A DNA stretch of 64,000 nucleotides from Schauerella fraxinea (GCA_030849945.1 JAVDKK010000002.1:62001-126000); one strand, 5' to 3'; shown: positions 16,616-26,068, numbered from the stretch's first letter. The notes: a model not told the origin generated them from the letters alone. Numbers and translations are program-made.

Positions 16616-18535
16616 TCAGCGCGCGTCGGGCTTCAGGTGGGTGCGAAGAAACTGCTCCATGGCGTCATAAAACTCGAACTTGTTCTCGTCGTTATGAAAG
16701 CCGTGGCCTTCGTTGTCCTTGACCATGTACTGCACTTCGACGCCGCGCTTTTTCAAGGCAGCGACCACCTGATCGCTCTCGTCCTTGTTGACCCGCGGGT
16801 CTTTGGCACCTTGAGCGATGAAGAGCGGCGTGGTGATCTTGTCCACGTGCAGCGCGGGCGATGTGGCGGTCAGGCGCGCTTTGTCGCGTTCGGGATCCCC
16901 CACCATGTCCTGCATTTTGGCCAGAAGCGGCTTCCAGTAGGGCGGAATGGTGTTCATGAACGTAAACAGGTTGGAGACGCCCACATAGTCCACGGCTGCG
17001 GCATACAGGTCGGGCGTAAACGTCACCCCGGCCAACGTGGCATAGCCGCCGTAGCTGGCGCCATAGATTCCGATGCGCTTGGGATCGGCGATGCCTTGGT
17101 CTACGATCCACTTCACGCCGTCGGTGATGTCGTCCTGCATCTTCAGGCCCCATTCGCCGAAGCTGGCTTCCCAGAACGCGCGGCCATAGCCGGTCGAGCC
17201 GCGGAAGTTGATCTGCAGCACGCAATACCCGCGGTTGGCCAGAAACTGCACTTCAGGGTTGTAGCCCCAGCTGTCGCGCGCCCACGGTCCGCCGTGAGGA
17301 TTGACCACGCAAGCCAGTTGCTTGGGGTCGCGGCCCACCGGCACGGTCAGGTAACCGTGAATGGTCTTGCCGTCGCGGCTGGTGAAGCTGATCGGCTTCA
17401 TCGGGGCCATGTGCTGTTCGGACAAGGCGGGATTGATATCGGCCAGCTTGGTCAGCGCATCCGTTTTTAGGTCGTAGATGTAGCGGGCGCCTGCCGTTCG
17501 GTCGTTGTAGGCCGCCACCACAAACTTATCTTCGTTGCGCGTGGCGCCTTGCACCATCACTTCGTAGCCGGGCAACTGGGCTTCGAGCTTCTTGTAGAGC
17601 GCTTCGGTTTCGGCATCGAAAAACTTGCGCTGCACCTTGTCCGTCTCGAAGCTGGCCTGGGTGAGCACCTGGCGGCGGCGCGAATAGTCCACACCGGCCA
17701 GATCGGCCACTTGCGGGTCGAAGACGAGCTTTTCCTGGTCGGGCGTCGCCGGATCGATCACCACCAGCGCGAGTTTGTCGCGGCCGCGATTGCTGATCGC
17801 GTACATCTGCTTGTCGTCGAACGTGAAAAACGCCGGGCTGACATTGGTTTTGTAATCGGTCGTGATGAGCGGCTTGAATTCGTCCGCTTCTTTTTCGCGG
17901 TACAGCAGCGTGGTGTTCAACCCGTCACTCGTGATGGCGGCGCGTACCTGGCCAGCATGGTCGGTTTGCCAGCCCACGACGTTGCCGGGATTCTGCGCCA
18001 CGATTTTGGCTTCGCCCGTATGGACGTTGACGCGATAGATGTCGAACACCTGTGCATCGCGCTGGTTGTGCGTGATGAGCACGTGGTCGGGATCGTCTTC
18101 GAGGTCGTCGGTAATGCCCGCGCGCACCTGCTCGAAGGGCGTGAGATCGGTGACTTTGCCGGTTTCGGTGTCCACCGCGAGCACGTGGAAGTTTTCGTCA
18201 CCGCCGAAATCCTTCTGGAAGAGCACCGTGCGGTTGCCTTTCCAGAAGAAGTTGCTGATGTCGCGGGCGGATTCGCTGGTGAGCTTGCGGGGCTCGCCGA
18301 CCGGCTTGGCGCCGTCGAGCGGCTGCACGAAGATGTTCATGCGGGCGGCCTGACCGTCGATGGCGGCCGGCTGCATGAAGCCGAGCGTCTTGCCGTCGTC
18401 GGACAACCGGAAGAAGCCCTTTTCGGGATTGCGGAAGAAATCTTGCAGCGGATACACGGGCGGGGCGCTGGCGGCGCCGGCGGACGCGCCGATCAGGCTG
18501 GCGGCGATGAGGGTATAGCTCATAAGATGACGCAC
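16616..18535 (-). CDS. S9 family peptidase (prolyl oligopeptidase type), secreted
   Basis: 639 residues with a signal peptide (MRHLMSYTLIAASLIGASAGA). An N-terminal beta-propeller region (about 35-370) is followed by an alpha/beta-hydrolase domain. The nucleophile elbow is GASYGG (Ser near 494); the acid is the Asp in GAKDPRV and the His is in EGHGF near the C-terminus. VVNPHGGPWARDSWGYNPEVQ and INFRGSTGYG are characteristic of the acylaminoacyl/dipeptidyl-peptidase branch. It cleaves short peptides in the periplasm or outside the cell. The gene is alone on its strand and divergent from a small lipoprotein. Confidence 0.92.
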   Translation of the reverse strand: MRHLMSYTLIAASLIGASAGAASAPPVYPLQDFFRNPEKGFFRLSDDGKTLGFMQPAAIDGQAARMNIFVQPLDGAKPVGEPRKLTSESARDISNFFWKGNRTVLFQKDFGGDENFHVLAVDTETGKVTDLTPFEQVRAGITDDLEDDPDHVLITHNQRDAQVFDIYRVNVHTGEAKIVAQNPGNVVGWQTDHAGQVRAAITSDGLNTTLLYREKEADEFKPLITTDYKTNVSPAFFTFDDKQMYAISNRGRDKLALVVIDPATPDQEKLVFDPQVADLAGVDYSRRRQVLTQASFETDKVQRKFFDAETEALYKKLEAQLPGYEVMVQGATRNEDKFVVAAYNDRTAGARYIYDLKTDALTKLADINPALSEQHMAPMKPISFTSRDGKTIHGYLTVPVGRDPKQLACVVNPHGGPWARDSWGYNPEVQFLANRGYCVLQINFRGSTGYGRAFWEASFGEWGLKMQDDITDGVKWIVDQGIADPKRIGIYGASYGGYATLAGVTFTPDLYAAAVDYVGVSNLFTFMNTIPPYWKPLLAKMQDMVGDPERDKARLTATSPALHVDKITTPLFIAQGAKDPRVNKDESDQVVAALKKRGVEVQYMVKDNEGHGFHNDENKFEFYDAMEQFLRTHLKPDAR

Positions 18536-18663
18536 GTAGAGAATCTCCGATAGCGGCCAACGCGGGGCGTTGCCTGGCGCTGGCCCAATCGGCGATCATG
18601 CCATAGGCCCGCCGGGGCTGTCGAACCGGCCCGTGCGCCGTCGCGGCACGGTTGGTGGCAGGA

Positions 18664-18689
18664 TCGCTTACCGGGGTCGCTTACCGGGG
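18664..18689. repeat. Exact 13-bp tandem duplication in a divergent promoter region
   Basis: TCGCTTACCGGGG occurs twice with no gap between the S9 peptidase and the lipoprotein gene. It could be a doubled regulator site or a replication slip. Confidence 0.6.
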
Positions 18690-18749
18690 CGCCGGCGGCC
18701 CGGGCCCGACTTGTCGCATAATGCGCCGTGCGCTTTAGTGAGAAATCCG

Positions 18750-19196
18750 ATGAATGACCGAATGAATTTCCGTGCCGTGGCGGCAACGGTGGTGTTGGCA
18801 GCCAGCTTGTCGGGCTGCGCCTTGGGCATTACCCCCGAGAGCGGTTCGCCGTCCTCGAACTTTACCGCCAACGTCGAGTATCAGCAGGCGTGGCGCATGG
18901 CCGACGCGCAGGCCAAGCAGTGCCTGACCGGCGACTCTGCGTATGCAGTGCGCGGCGGCGTGGATAGTGTGGGCCGAACGGCGCAAACGCTGGTCGAAGC
19001 CCCGTTTACCCGCAACGATATCGTGCGGGTAGAGATCAAAGCGCTGGATGCATCCCGTTCGGAAGTGCGCATCGCCATGTGGGGCGAGGGCATCTGGAAC
19101 CAGGTGGCCGTGGATGCCATGCACGACGCCATCGTCTACGGCGTGACCGGTTGCACGTCTTATATGCCGCACGAACCGGTCAAAAAGCCGCGTTGA
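18750..19196 (+). CDS. Small putative lipoprotein of unknown function
   Basis: 148 residues with a lipobox: hydrophobic stretch AVAATVVLAASL, then S-G-C with Cys23 as the lipidation site. It is likely anchored in the outer membrane facing the periplasm. The mature part (YQQAWRMADAQAKQCLTGD ... DIVRVEIKALDASRSEVRIAMWGEGIWNQ) has a conserved-looking sheet region reminiscent of BPTD-type lipoproteins in related bacteria, but no named family was recognised. The ATG at 18750 is used; 18762 is the alternative. The gene is followed immediately by tandem repeats. Confidence 0.78.
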   Translation: MNDRMNFRAVAATVVLAASLSGCALGITPESGSPSSNFTANVEYQQAWRMADAQAKQCLTGDSAYAVRGGVDSVGRTAQTLVEAPFTRNDIVRVEIKALDASRSEVRIAMWGEGIWNQVAVDAMHDAIVYGVTGCTSYMPHEPVKKPR

Positions 19197-19199
19197 TCA

Positions 19200-19301
19200 A
19201 ACTGCACTGAGCAAAAAACTGCACTGAGCAGAACTGGACTGAGCAGAACTGCACTGAGCAGAACTGCACTGGCCAAACTGCAATGAGCAAAACTGCTGAG
19301 C
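19200..19301. repeat. About seven tandem 15-bp repeats between convergent genes
   Basis: The unit is AACTGCACTGAGCAG, with copies starting near 19200, 19217, 19232, 19247, 19262, 19277 and 19291; the central ones are nearly exact and the outer ones degenerate. The array fills the whole space between the lipoprotein stop (19196) and the thioesterase stop (19306). One reverse frame through it stays open as a Leu/Ser/Ala/Val pentapeptide repeat, but no gene begins there. Confidence 0.82.
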
Positions 19302-19305
19302 ACGC

Positions 19306-19734
19306 TCAGTCGCCACCGGGGCGGCGTTGCAGGATTTTGAACGCGGCCGTGGCGCGCGCCACGATCTGGCCTTGGCTGTCGTAAATGATGCCTTCGCAAA
19401 AGGCGATCGAGCGGCCACGGCGCGTGCAGCGCCCCTCGATCGACAAATCGCCTGTGCCGGGCGACAGAAAATCGGTATTCATATTGATGGTCGCCACGCC
19501 GCTGCCGGTGTCGTTGCCGAAGCGGGCTGCCGATCCCATGGCAAAATCCAGCACGCTCATCAATGTGCCGCCGTGCACGTCGCCGCGATTATTGGTGAGT
19601 TCGGGTTTGAACAGCAATCTGCCGCGCATGCCGTTCTCATCGAGACTGATCGGCACCAGGCCAACGTATGCCATGAATGGAATGTCCCAGCCGAAATACA
19701 GTGTGGGAGACGGGGAAGGTGAGGTGTCGGTCAT
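19306..19734 (-). CDS. PaaI-like hotdog-fold thioesterase
   Basis: 142 residues with the hotdog thioesterase core: ELTNNRGDVHGGTLMSVLDFAMGSAAR, where HGG and the following Asp form the active site region, then VATINMNTDFLSPG. These enzymes hydrolyse acyl-CoA esters, as PaaI does with ring-opened phenylacetate intermediates. The start at 19734 is followed by a Ser/Pro stretch; upstream in-frame reading overlaps the polymerase gene and is discarded. Substrate unknown. Confidence 0.87.
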   Translation of the reverse strand: MTDTSPSPSPTLYFGWDIPFMAYVGLVPISLDENGMRGRLLFKPELTNNRGDVHGGTLMSVLDFAMGSAARFGNDTGSGVATINMNTDFLSPGTGDLSIEGRCTRRGRSIAFCEGIIYDSQGQIVARATAAFKILQRRPGGD

Positions 19735-19824
19735 CGGTGAATGTGAAAAAGGGTCGGTTGCCGCAGTCGCTCGGATCAGCGGCAATAATATTCGCTTTGA
19801 ACACTTTATTTGATTGACCGGCCC

Positions 19825-20976
19825 ATGACTGCCGCCACCCGTCGCATTGCCCATCTCGATATGGACGCGTTTTACGCGTCCGTGGAGCTGCTGCGCTATC
19901 CCGAATTGAAAGGCCTGCCGGTCGTGATCGGCGGCCGATCGGCAAAGCCCGCCGATCGCGAACACGACGGGAGTCTGTTTCCCAAACTGCAGGGGTACGC
20001 CGGCCGCGGGGTGGTGACCACGTCGACCTACGAGGCGCGTGCATTGGGCGTGTTTTCGGCCATGGGCCTGATGAAAGCCGCGCAACTGGCGCCCGAGGCA
20101 ATTTTGCTGCCGGCCGATTTCGACTCCTACCGGCATTATTCGCGCTTGTTCAAGGCGGCGGTGGCCAGCATCGCGCCGATGATCGAAGACCGTGGCATCG
20201 ACGAAATCTATATCGATCTGACGCCGGAACCGGGCGAAACGCGTGCGTTGGCTGCGCGTATCAAAGAAGCAGTACACACGGCCACGGGCCTGACCTGTTC
20301 GATAGGCGTGGCGCCCAATAAATTATTGGCCAAGATCAGCAGTGAGCTCGACAAGCCCAATGGGTTGACCGTGCTTACGCACGACGACATCGAGGCGCGC
20401 ATCTGGCCGCTCGCGGCGCGCAAGATCAACGGCATCGGCCCGAAGGCGAGCGAGAAATTGAGCTTGCTGGGCATTCATACCGTGGCCGATCTGGCGCGAG
20501 CGAGCGCTGATCTGTTGCAAGCGAACTTCGGGCGCACCTATGCCGCGTGGTTGCACAACGCGTCGCGCGGCATTGACGATCGTGAGATCAGCACGCACTC
20601 GGATCCCAAGTCGATCAGCCGCGAAACCACCTTCGAACGCGATCTGCATACGCGTCACGACCGCGACGTCTTGACGGTCAAGTTTGCCGAGCTGTGCGCC
20701 AAGGTGGCCGACGATCTGCGCCGCAAAGGCTGCGTGGGTCGCACCATCGGGATCAAACTCCGATATGCGGATTTTCGGACGGTGACGCGCGATGTGACGC
20801 TGCCGGTGGCCACGGCGGATGCCGCCGTGATCCGGCGCGCCGCGGCCGAATGCACCCGTCGGGTACCGGCCGATCAGCGCATTCGATTGTTGGGCGTGCG
20901 CGTGGGCGCCTTGTCCGGCGCGGGCGCGACCGAAGAAGACAGTGGGCCCTCGCAGGGAGATTTGTTTGCCGAGTGA
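19825..20976 (+). CDS. dinB: DNA polymerase IV (Y-family translesion polymerase)
   Basis: 383 residues. The catalytic motif DMDAFYASVE is at the N-terminus and the second acidic motif is GIDEIYIDLT; SIGVAPNKLLAKISSE and the helix-hairpin-helix GIGPKASEKLSLLGI follow. The C-terminus ends in QGDLFAE, a sliding-clamp binding motif. It copies damaged DNA with low fidelity. The ATG at 19825 fits family starts better than the TTG at 19810. No LexA box was seen upstream, unlike the imuA operon in this window. Confidence 0.94.
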   Translation: MTAATRRIAHLDMDAFYASVELLRYPELKGLPVVIGGRSAKPADREHDGSLFPKLQGYAGRGVVTTSTYEARALGVFSAMGLMKAAQLAPEAILLPADFDSYRHYSRLFKAAVASIAPMIEDRGIDEIYIDLTPEPGETRALAARIKEAVHTATGLTCSIGVAPNKLLAKISSELDKPNGLTVLTHDDIEARIWPLAARKINGIGPKASEKLSLLGIHTVADLARASADLLQANFGRTYAAWLHNASRGIDDREISTHSDPKSISRETTFERDLHTRHDRDVLTVKFAELCAKVADDLRRKGCVGRTIGIKLRYADFRTVTRDVTLPVATADAAVIRRAAAECTRRVPADQRIRLLGVRVGALSGAGATEEDSGPSQGDLFAE

Positions 20977-21078
20977 CGTCGACGTTTGCCAACATACCCG
21001 CTCTTTTGGGAAGCCCGGTGCGCTGCTAGACTGTGCTCCTCACGTCGTCTGCGGGCTGGCGCAACACACTCGAAAGCC

Positions 21079-21783
21079 ATGACAGCAAAATCGCCGAAGA
21101 TCACTCGTGTTGCCCTGCTCGACGACCATGCCGTGGTGCGCGAGGGTTACGCTGCCGCCCTGCAACGCGATGAGTCGATCATCGTGGCGGGGTTGTTCGA
21201 ATCGTCGGCGGCGTTGTCTGCGGCGCTGCGCGCCGGACTGGCGCTCGACGTGCTGGTCATGGACTACGCCTTGGGCGCGCGCGACGTCGATGGCATCAAC
21301 CTCATTGCCGCGTTGCGCAGCCGCTATCCCGATCTGGCGCTCCTGGTGGCCTCGGCGCACGACAATGCCGCCACGGTATCGCTCGTGCTTCAGGCCGGGG
21401 CATTGGGGTTCATCAGCAAACGCGAACCGGTCAGCAGCCTGCTCATGGCGGTGCGCGCGGTCGCCATGGGGCAGCGGTACTTGAGCGACATTTCCACGGC
21501 GCGCATGGCGGGCCTGGCCGAAGCGTCGGACGCGTCCCATGCCGATACGCCTGCCGATGACAATGACGACCGAGCCCTGGCCCTTCTGATGGCACGCCTG
21601 TCTCGGCGTGAGCAAGAGGTCATGCGCTGTTTTCTCGACGGCATGCTGGTGGGGGAAGTGGCGGCGAAATTCTCACGCAGCGTGAAAACCATCAGCAATC
21701 AAAAGCAGACCGCCTTCAAGAAGCTCGGCATCCGCTCCATTGCGGAGCTCGCCTCGTTGCGCGACGGATCGGGCGCGTGGTGA
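21079..21783 (+). CDS. Response regulator, BvgA-like (receiver plus LuxR-type HTH)
   Basis: 234 residues. The receiver domain has the acidic pair Asp15/Asp16, the phosphorylated Asp62 in LVMDYALG and the conserved Lys114; a LuxR-type helix-turn-helix follows (LSRREQEVMRCFLDGMLVGEVAAKFSRSVKTISNQKQTAFKKLGI). It is the partner of the hybrid kinase downstream: the stop TGA overlaps the kinase start as TGATG. Similar pairs include BvgAS and EvgAS. Its target genes are not apparent in this window. Confidence 0.92.
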   Translation: MTAKSPKITRVALLDDHAVVREGYAAALQRDESIIVAGLFESSAALSAALRAGLALDVLVMDYALGARDVDGINLIAALRSRYPDLALLVASAHDNAATVSLVLQAGALGFISKREPVSSLLMAVRAVAMGQRYLSDISTARMAGLAEASDASHADTPADDNDDRALALLMARLSRREQEVMRCFLDGMLVGEVAAKFSRSVKTISNQKQTAFKKLGIRSIAELASLRDGSGAW

Positions 21784-24581
21784 TGATCGCCGCGAGACGC
21801 CTGCGCGCATGGCGAAAGGGCGTGATGCTCGCGCTCACCATGGTGTGCGCGGCTGGCATGCAATGGGCGCATGCGGCCGATAGCATCGCATTCACTCCCG
21901 AGGAAAAGGCCTGGCTCGCGACCGAACCGGTGGTGCGTTATAGCGTCGATCCCAATCTGCGCCCGCTCGAGTATGTCGAGAACGGCACGCCGCAGGGATT
22001 GATGGTCGAGTTTCTGAAAACCATCGAGGCCGATACCGGGTTGCGATTTGCCTTCGTGCCTGCTGCGTCCGGCGCCGATGCGGTGCGGCTTTTCAACGCC
22101 GATTGGATCGACCTTCTGCCGGGCTTGACCGGACAGCGCCGTTTGAGTGAACCCCTGGGCGCCTCGTTGCGCGTGTCGCCGCATTACAGCGGTGCCACGA
22201 TCGTGGTGGGGCGCGACTCGCAGCCGGTCGTGCTCGAGGCGGCCAATCTCGATGGATTGCGGGTGGCCATTACCAAGGGGGGGCGAGAAGCCGATTGGCT
22301 CGAGGATCGTGTGCCCGGCGCCATCGTGGTCACCCGCAACAGCCCGATCGCGGCGCTCGAGGCCGTGATTCAAGGCCAGGCAGACGTCGCCATGGGCCCT
22401 GAGGTCGCGTTTCTGCCCATCATGCGACGGGCTTACCGAGGCGTGCTGAGCGTGGCCGGCACGGTGTCCGACCTGCCGGTGGTGCTCAGCATGCGCGTGC
22501 AACCGCGCGCGCTGCTGCTGCAAAGCGTGCTCAACAAAGCACTGCTTGCGCAGACCGCGTTCGAAACCGACGTCATTTTCAATCGCTGGTTCGACCTCGC
22601 CGATTTTGGCCGGCCCAATGCGCGGGCGCTGCTGGCGTACTACTGGCGCGAAGGTGCGTTGGTGCTGTTGCTGTTGATTTCGCTGGTAACGGTGGCGGTG
22701 CTCTCGATCAAGGCGCGCCGCGCCGCGCGACACGCCGCCGAAGAAAAGTCGCGTTTTCTGGCCGTGATGAGCCACGAGATCCGCACCGCGATGAATGCCG
22801 TGGTCGGCCCGATCGACGTCCTTTCCCACCAACCCGATTCCCCCGACCGCGCGCGCCTGCTGGCTACCGCGCGAACTGGCGCGCATGTGCTGCTGGATAC
22901 GGTCAACAATCTGCTCGACCTTTCCAAATTGCGCGCAGGCAAGATTTCGGTCGCACCGGCCGCGTTCGATATCGCCACGCTGGTGCACGAAACCCTCGAT
23001 GTATTTCGTGTGCCGGCCAATCAAAAAGGCGTGCTGCTGGCGACCGATGCACCGCGGCCGTTGATGGTTGAAGTCGACGGCGGGCGCTACCGGCAGGTGC
23101 TGCTCAACCTGCTATCGAATGCGCTCAAGTTCACCACCAGTGGCCGGATCGACGTGTCGTTGCGCGTGGAGCAGGGCCCGCGCGGCACGGTGCTCATGAC
23201 GACCGTGAGCGACACCGGGGTGGGCATAGCCTCAGCGGATATCGATCGCGTGTTTGAGGATTACGAACAGTCGGGCAAAGGTGCGCAGGGGCAGGGCACC
23301 GGTTTGGGTCTGGCGATCTGCCGTGAGATCGTCACCTTGATGGGGGGCGATATCGCGTTGACGTCGCGACCCGGACAAGGCACCTCCGCGATGTTCACGA
23401 TTCCCATCGTGGTGGTGGGTGGGGTCTTGCCGGCGGCGGTGCTCGCTTCGGGAAGTGCCGCCCCATTGGCATTGGAGCAGCCTGCTGTGCAGGCGATCGA
23501 CGTGGCGACGTTGGCGCCGATGGATCGCCATGTCGAGGCCGCGCTGCGCGATGTGACACCGATGGTGGGGGTGGCCGATATCGACCCCGATGCAGGTGAT
23601 GGGCGTCATCGCGACGCAGGCGACGATTCTGAGGGCGCGGTGGATCGGGATGGCGGCCGTGTGCCTGCCGGCTTGACGGCGGCAGCGCCCACGATGTATC
23701 TCGTGCCCTCTGCTCCGTCCATGCCGTCGGTGTCAGGCAAGAGTGATGACGATCGCGAGTCGGTGCCTTTGCTGCCATCGGTGGCTGTAGAGCCGATGGC
23801 ACCAAAGGCGCCGGACTTGGGGCCGACGCTGCTGATCGATGGGTTGCGCGTGCCGCACCTGCTGGTCATCGACGACAACCCTGTCAACCGCGAGGTCGTC
23901 GCCGCGCAGCTCGGTGTGCTGGGCTGGACGTTCGAACTGTGCGACGGCGGCGATAGCGGGCTGGCAGCGTGGGAAGTGGGCGAGTTCGATGCGGTGCTGC
24001 TCGATTGCCATATGCCCGAGCCCGATGGTTATGAAGTCGCGCGGCGCATGCGGCTGGACGAAGGCATGCGCGGCTCTGCGCGCACGCCCATCCTCGCGTT
24101 ATCGGCCCATTCCGAGCCGGCGCACGTGCAACGTTGCCTGAAGAGCGGCATGGACGGCGTGATGCTCAAGCCGCTCGACGTGGCGTTGCTGCGTGACACC
24201 TTGGCGCTCTGGCTGGAGTCGGTGGCTGAGGCGCTGGCCGACGAGGCGGCCCCCATCACCACCGACGAAATCATTGACAGCGTGCCGCCACGCCGCGACA
24301 CGGCGGCGCTTGTTGCGTTGTTTGTGCAAACCTGTGACGAGGACATGAGCGGCTTGCGCGCTGCGTTCGAAGCGCGCGATCGCAAGGGCGTGTTTGCGTA
24401 CTCCCATCGCATCAAGGGCGCGGCGTTTTCGATGGGCTTTTCGCGTTCGGCCGAAGCGGCGTTGGCGATCGAACTGGCTGCCAGTGAAGAAAAAGCGCCC
24501 GTCGTCTGGTCGACGATCGGGCGCGGTATCGATACCTTGGCAGCGGCGTTGACGATTGAAGTCAACCGCAATCCGCGATAG
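21783..24581 (+). CDS. BvgS/EvgS-like hybrid sensor histidine kinase
   Basis: 932-residue unorthodox kinase. A signal peptide (about 1-31) leads into one periplasmic SBP_bac_3 Venus-flytrap domain (VRYSVDPNLRPLEYVENGTPQGLMVEFL), then a membrane helix near 292-312. Cytoplasmic parts in order: H-box FLAVMSHEIRTAMNA with His331, an ATPase domain (NLLSNALKF, DTGVGI, GTGLGLAI), an Asp/Ala/Pro-rich linker (about 550-690), a receiver with Asp741 in LLDCHMPEPDG, and an Hpt domain with His875 in YSHRIKGAAFSMG. Phosphate would pass His331-Asp741-His875 to the regulator's Asp62. BvgS itself has two flytrap domains and a PAS; this protein has one and no PAS visible. Confidence 0.92.
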   Translation: MIAARRLRAWRKGVMLALTMVCAAGMQWAHAADSIAFTPEEKAWLATEPVVRYSVDPNLRPLEYVENGTPQGLMVEFLKTIEADTGLRFAFVPAASGADAVRLFNADWIDLLPGLTGQRRLSEPLGASLRVSPHYSGATIVVGRDSQPVVLEAANLDGLRVAITKGGREADWLEDRVPGAIVVTRNSPIAALEAVIQGQADVAMGPEVAFLPIMRRAYRGVLSVAGTVSDLPVVLSMRVQPRALLLQSVLNKALLAQTAFETDVIFNRWFDLADFGRPNARALLAYYWREGALVLLLLISLVTVAVLSIKARRAARHAAEEKSRFLAVMSHEIRTAMNAVVGPIDVLSHQPDSPDRARLLATARTGAHVLLDTVNNLLDLSKLRAGKISVAPAAFDIATLVHETLDVFRVPANQKGVLLATDAPRPLMVEVDGGRYRQVLLNLLSNALKFTTSGRIDVSLRVEQGPRGTVLMTTVSDTGVGIASADIDRVFEDYEQSGKGAQGQGTGLGLAICREIVTLMGGDIALTSRPGQGTSAMFTIPIVVVGGVLPAAVLASGSAAPLALEQPAVQAIDVATLAPMDRHVEAALRDVTPMVGVADIDPDAGDGRHRDAGDDSEGAVDRDGGRVPAGLTAAAPTMYLVPSAPSMPSVSGKSDDDRESVPLLPSVAVEPMAPKAPDLGPTLLIDGLRVPHLLVIDDNPVNREVVAAQLGVLGWTFELCDGGDSGLAAWEVGEFDAVLLDCHMPEPDGYEVARRMRLDEGMRGSARTPILALSAHSEPAHVQRCLKSGMDGVMLKPLDVALLRDTLALWLESVAEALADEAAPITTDEIIDSVPPRRDTAALVALFVQTCDEDMSGLRAAFEARDRKGVFAYSHRIKGAAFSMGFSRSAEAALAIELAASEEKAPVVWSTIGRGIDTLAAALTIEVNRNPR

Positions 24582-24632
24582 TGGGGGCTAGCGGTCACGA
24601 TCGACCCCGCCGTGTGCGTTCAGGTTATCGGC

Positions 24633-25094
24633 TCAGCCCAGGCGGGCTTTCACTTGCTTGGAGACGGCCGTCATTTCGGCTTTGCCGGCCAGTGCCTGCT
24701 TGACGATTGCCATGACTTTGCCCATGGCAGGTGCGCCGGTCACGCCGGTCGCTTGCACTTCTGCCACGGCAGCGTCGACCACGGCATCGATCTCTTCCTG
24801 CGTGGCGGCTTTCGGCAAGAACTCCTGCAGGATGACGATTTCGGCACGTTCCTGATCGGCAGTCTCGGTGCGGCCTGCCTGATCGTAGGCGGCAATCGAC
24901 TCGCGACGTTGCTTGACTTGTTTTTCAATGATCGCGGTGACGTCGGCATCGCTCAATTCGCGTCGCTCGTCGACTTCCTTTTGCTTGATCGCGGCGGAAA
25001 GCAGGCGAAGTGTCGTCAACCGTTCGCTGGCGCGGGCGCGCATGGCGTCCTTGATGGCCTGGGAAAGTTGCTCTTTAAGGACGGGCGAAGTCAT
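24633..25094 (-). CDS. GatB/YqeY domain-containing protein
   Basis: 153-residue helical protein of the YqeY family (MTSPVLKEQLSQAIKDAMRARASERLTTLRLLSAAIKQKEVD, then QRRESIAAYDQAGR and MGKVMAIVKQALAGKAEMTAVSKQVKARL). The domain resembles the tail of GatB, the amidotransferase subunit, and the stand-alone form is widespread and poorly characterised. In many genomes it sits near rpsU and dnaG, which are not found here. Assignment to the family is secure. Confidence 0.92.
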   Translation of the reverse strand: MTSPVLKEQLSQAIKDAMRARASERLTTLRLLSAAIKQKEVDERRELSDADVTAIIEKQVKQRRESIAAYDQAGRTETADQERAEIVILQEFLPKAATQEEIDAVVDAAVAEVQATGVTGAPAMGKVMAIVKQALAGKAEMTAVSKQVKARLG

Positions 25095-25114
25095 GGCGAA
25101 GAACCTGGAAAGTC

Positions 25115-26068
25115 TTAATCGGAAGCCGCCATTGTATCAACGGCGTCAAGCGCGCCCGTGCTGTCGGGCGCTTGCGCACACGCCGTACGCAAGCTTTCGA
25201 TAAAGCCGCGTATCAAGGCCGAGGGGGCGTCGCTAGCCAGGAGCAAGGCATCCACGCGAAAACCGATCATGGGCGTGATGCGGCGGATGCGGGTGTGGGC
25301 GCGACGCATGGCGTGGGCGGTATAGGCGTCGACGATGGCGACGCCGCAGCCTGCATCGGCCAGCGCGCAGGCCACGTAGTGGGTTTGCACTTGAAGCGGG
25401 GCGATGGGCGGGGAGGCCGCGTCGACATTGAGCGCGCGATGCACCTTGCCGCCAAGCGGATCGTGCATATCCAGCGCGATGAGCGCATCGTGCGGAATAT
25501 CGCTCAACGAGACTGTGTCGTGGCCGATGCCCTCGGCCGGTAGCGCGTCCAGTATCACCAGTTGCGAATGCCCCAACGGCACCGCTGCGATACCAGGTGC
25601 GACGGGAGGTTCGAAGGTCAGCGCGATATCGATCTCGCGCAGTTGCAGCTTGTTGATGAGTTCGCTGGTGTGATGGGTATGCACGGCGAATGTGATGCCG
25701 TGGTGCCGGTCGCGGCTGATCCGGATCGCATGCGGCAACAAGCCCAGGCCCAGGCCGGGTGCGCACCCCACCCGCAAGTGACCGCTGGGGTGATGGCGCA
25801 GATTGATCGCCAGCCGACGAATGCCATCCAGATCTGTCGATAAACGATCGATTTCTGGCGTGAGGATATCGGCCTCGCGCGTCGCGCGCAGTCTTCCCTT
25901 TACCCGTTCGAAGAGCTTGAAGCCCAATTGCGCCTCGGCGTGCGCGAGCATTTTGCTCGCCGCGGGCTGGGAAATGTGCAGCGCCGCTGCGGCCTGGGTA
26001 AGCGAGCCGGTAGCGAGAATGGCTTGAATCAGTTCAATATGGCGAAGTCGCATCGTACTCGGGATCAT
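25115..26068 (-). CDS. LysR family transcriptional regulator
   Basis: 317 residues with the N-terminal winged helix-turn-helix (RHIELIQAILATGSLTQAAAALHISQPAASKMLAHAEAQLGFKLFERVKGRL) and a C-terminal effector domain of the periplasmic-binding-protein type. Two ATG codons are possible, 26068 and 26053; the latter (MRLRHIEL) matches typical family N-termini. It is divergent from a DadA-like dehydrogenase with a strong LysR-type dyad between, so it most likely controls that gene (inference). The effector could be a D-amino acid. Confidence 0.92.
   Translation of the reverse strand: MIPSTMRLRHIELIQAILATGSLTQAAAALHISQPAASKMLAHAEAQLGFKLFERVKGRLRATREADILTPEIDRLSTDLDGIRRLAINLRHHPSGHLRVGCAPGLGLGLLPHAIRISRDRHHGITFAVHTHHTSELINKLQLREIDIALTFEPPVAPGIAAVPLGHSQLVILDALPAEGIGHDTVSLSDIPHDALIALDMHDPLGGKVHRALNVDAASPPIAPLQVQTHYVACALADAGCGVAIVDAYTAHAMRRAHTRIRRITPMIGFRVDALLLASDAPSALIRGFIESLRTACAQAPDSTGALDAVDTMAASD

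Noticed and set aside
19160..19399. Open frame with a Leu/Ser/Ala/Val pentapeptide repeat on the minus strand
   Set aside because: It arises from the 15-bp tandem array; it has no start signal and overlaps the thioesterase end.
19735..19824. Possible SOS box before dinB
   Set aside because: No CTG-N10-CAG match was found in this short region, in contrast to imuA.
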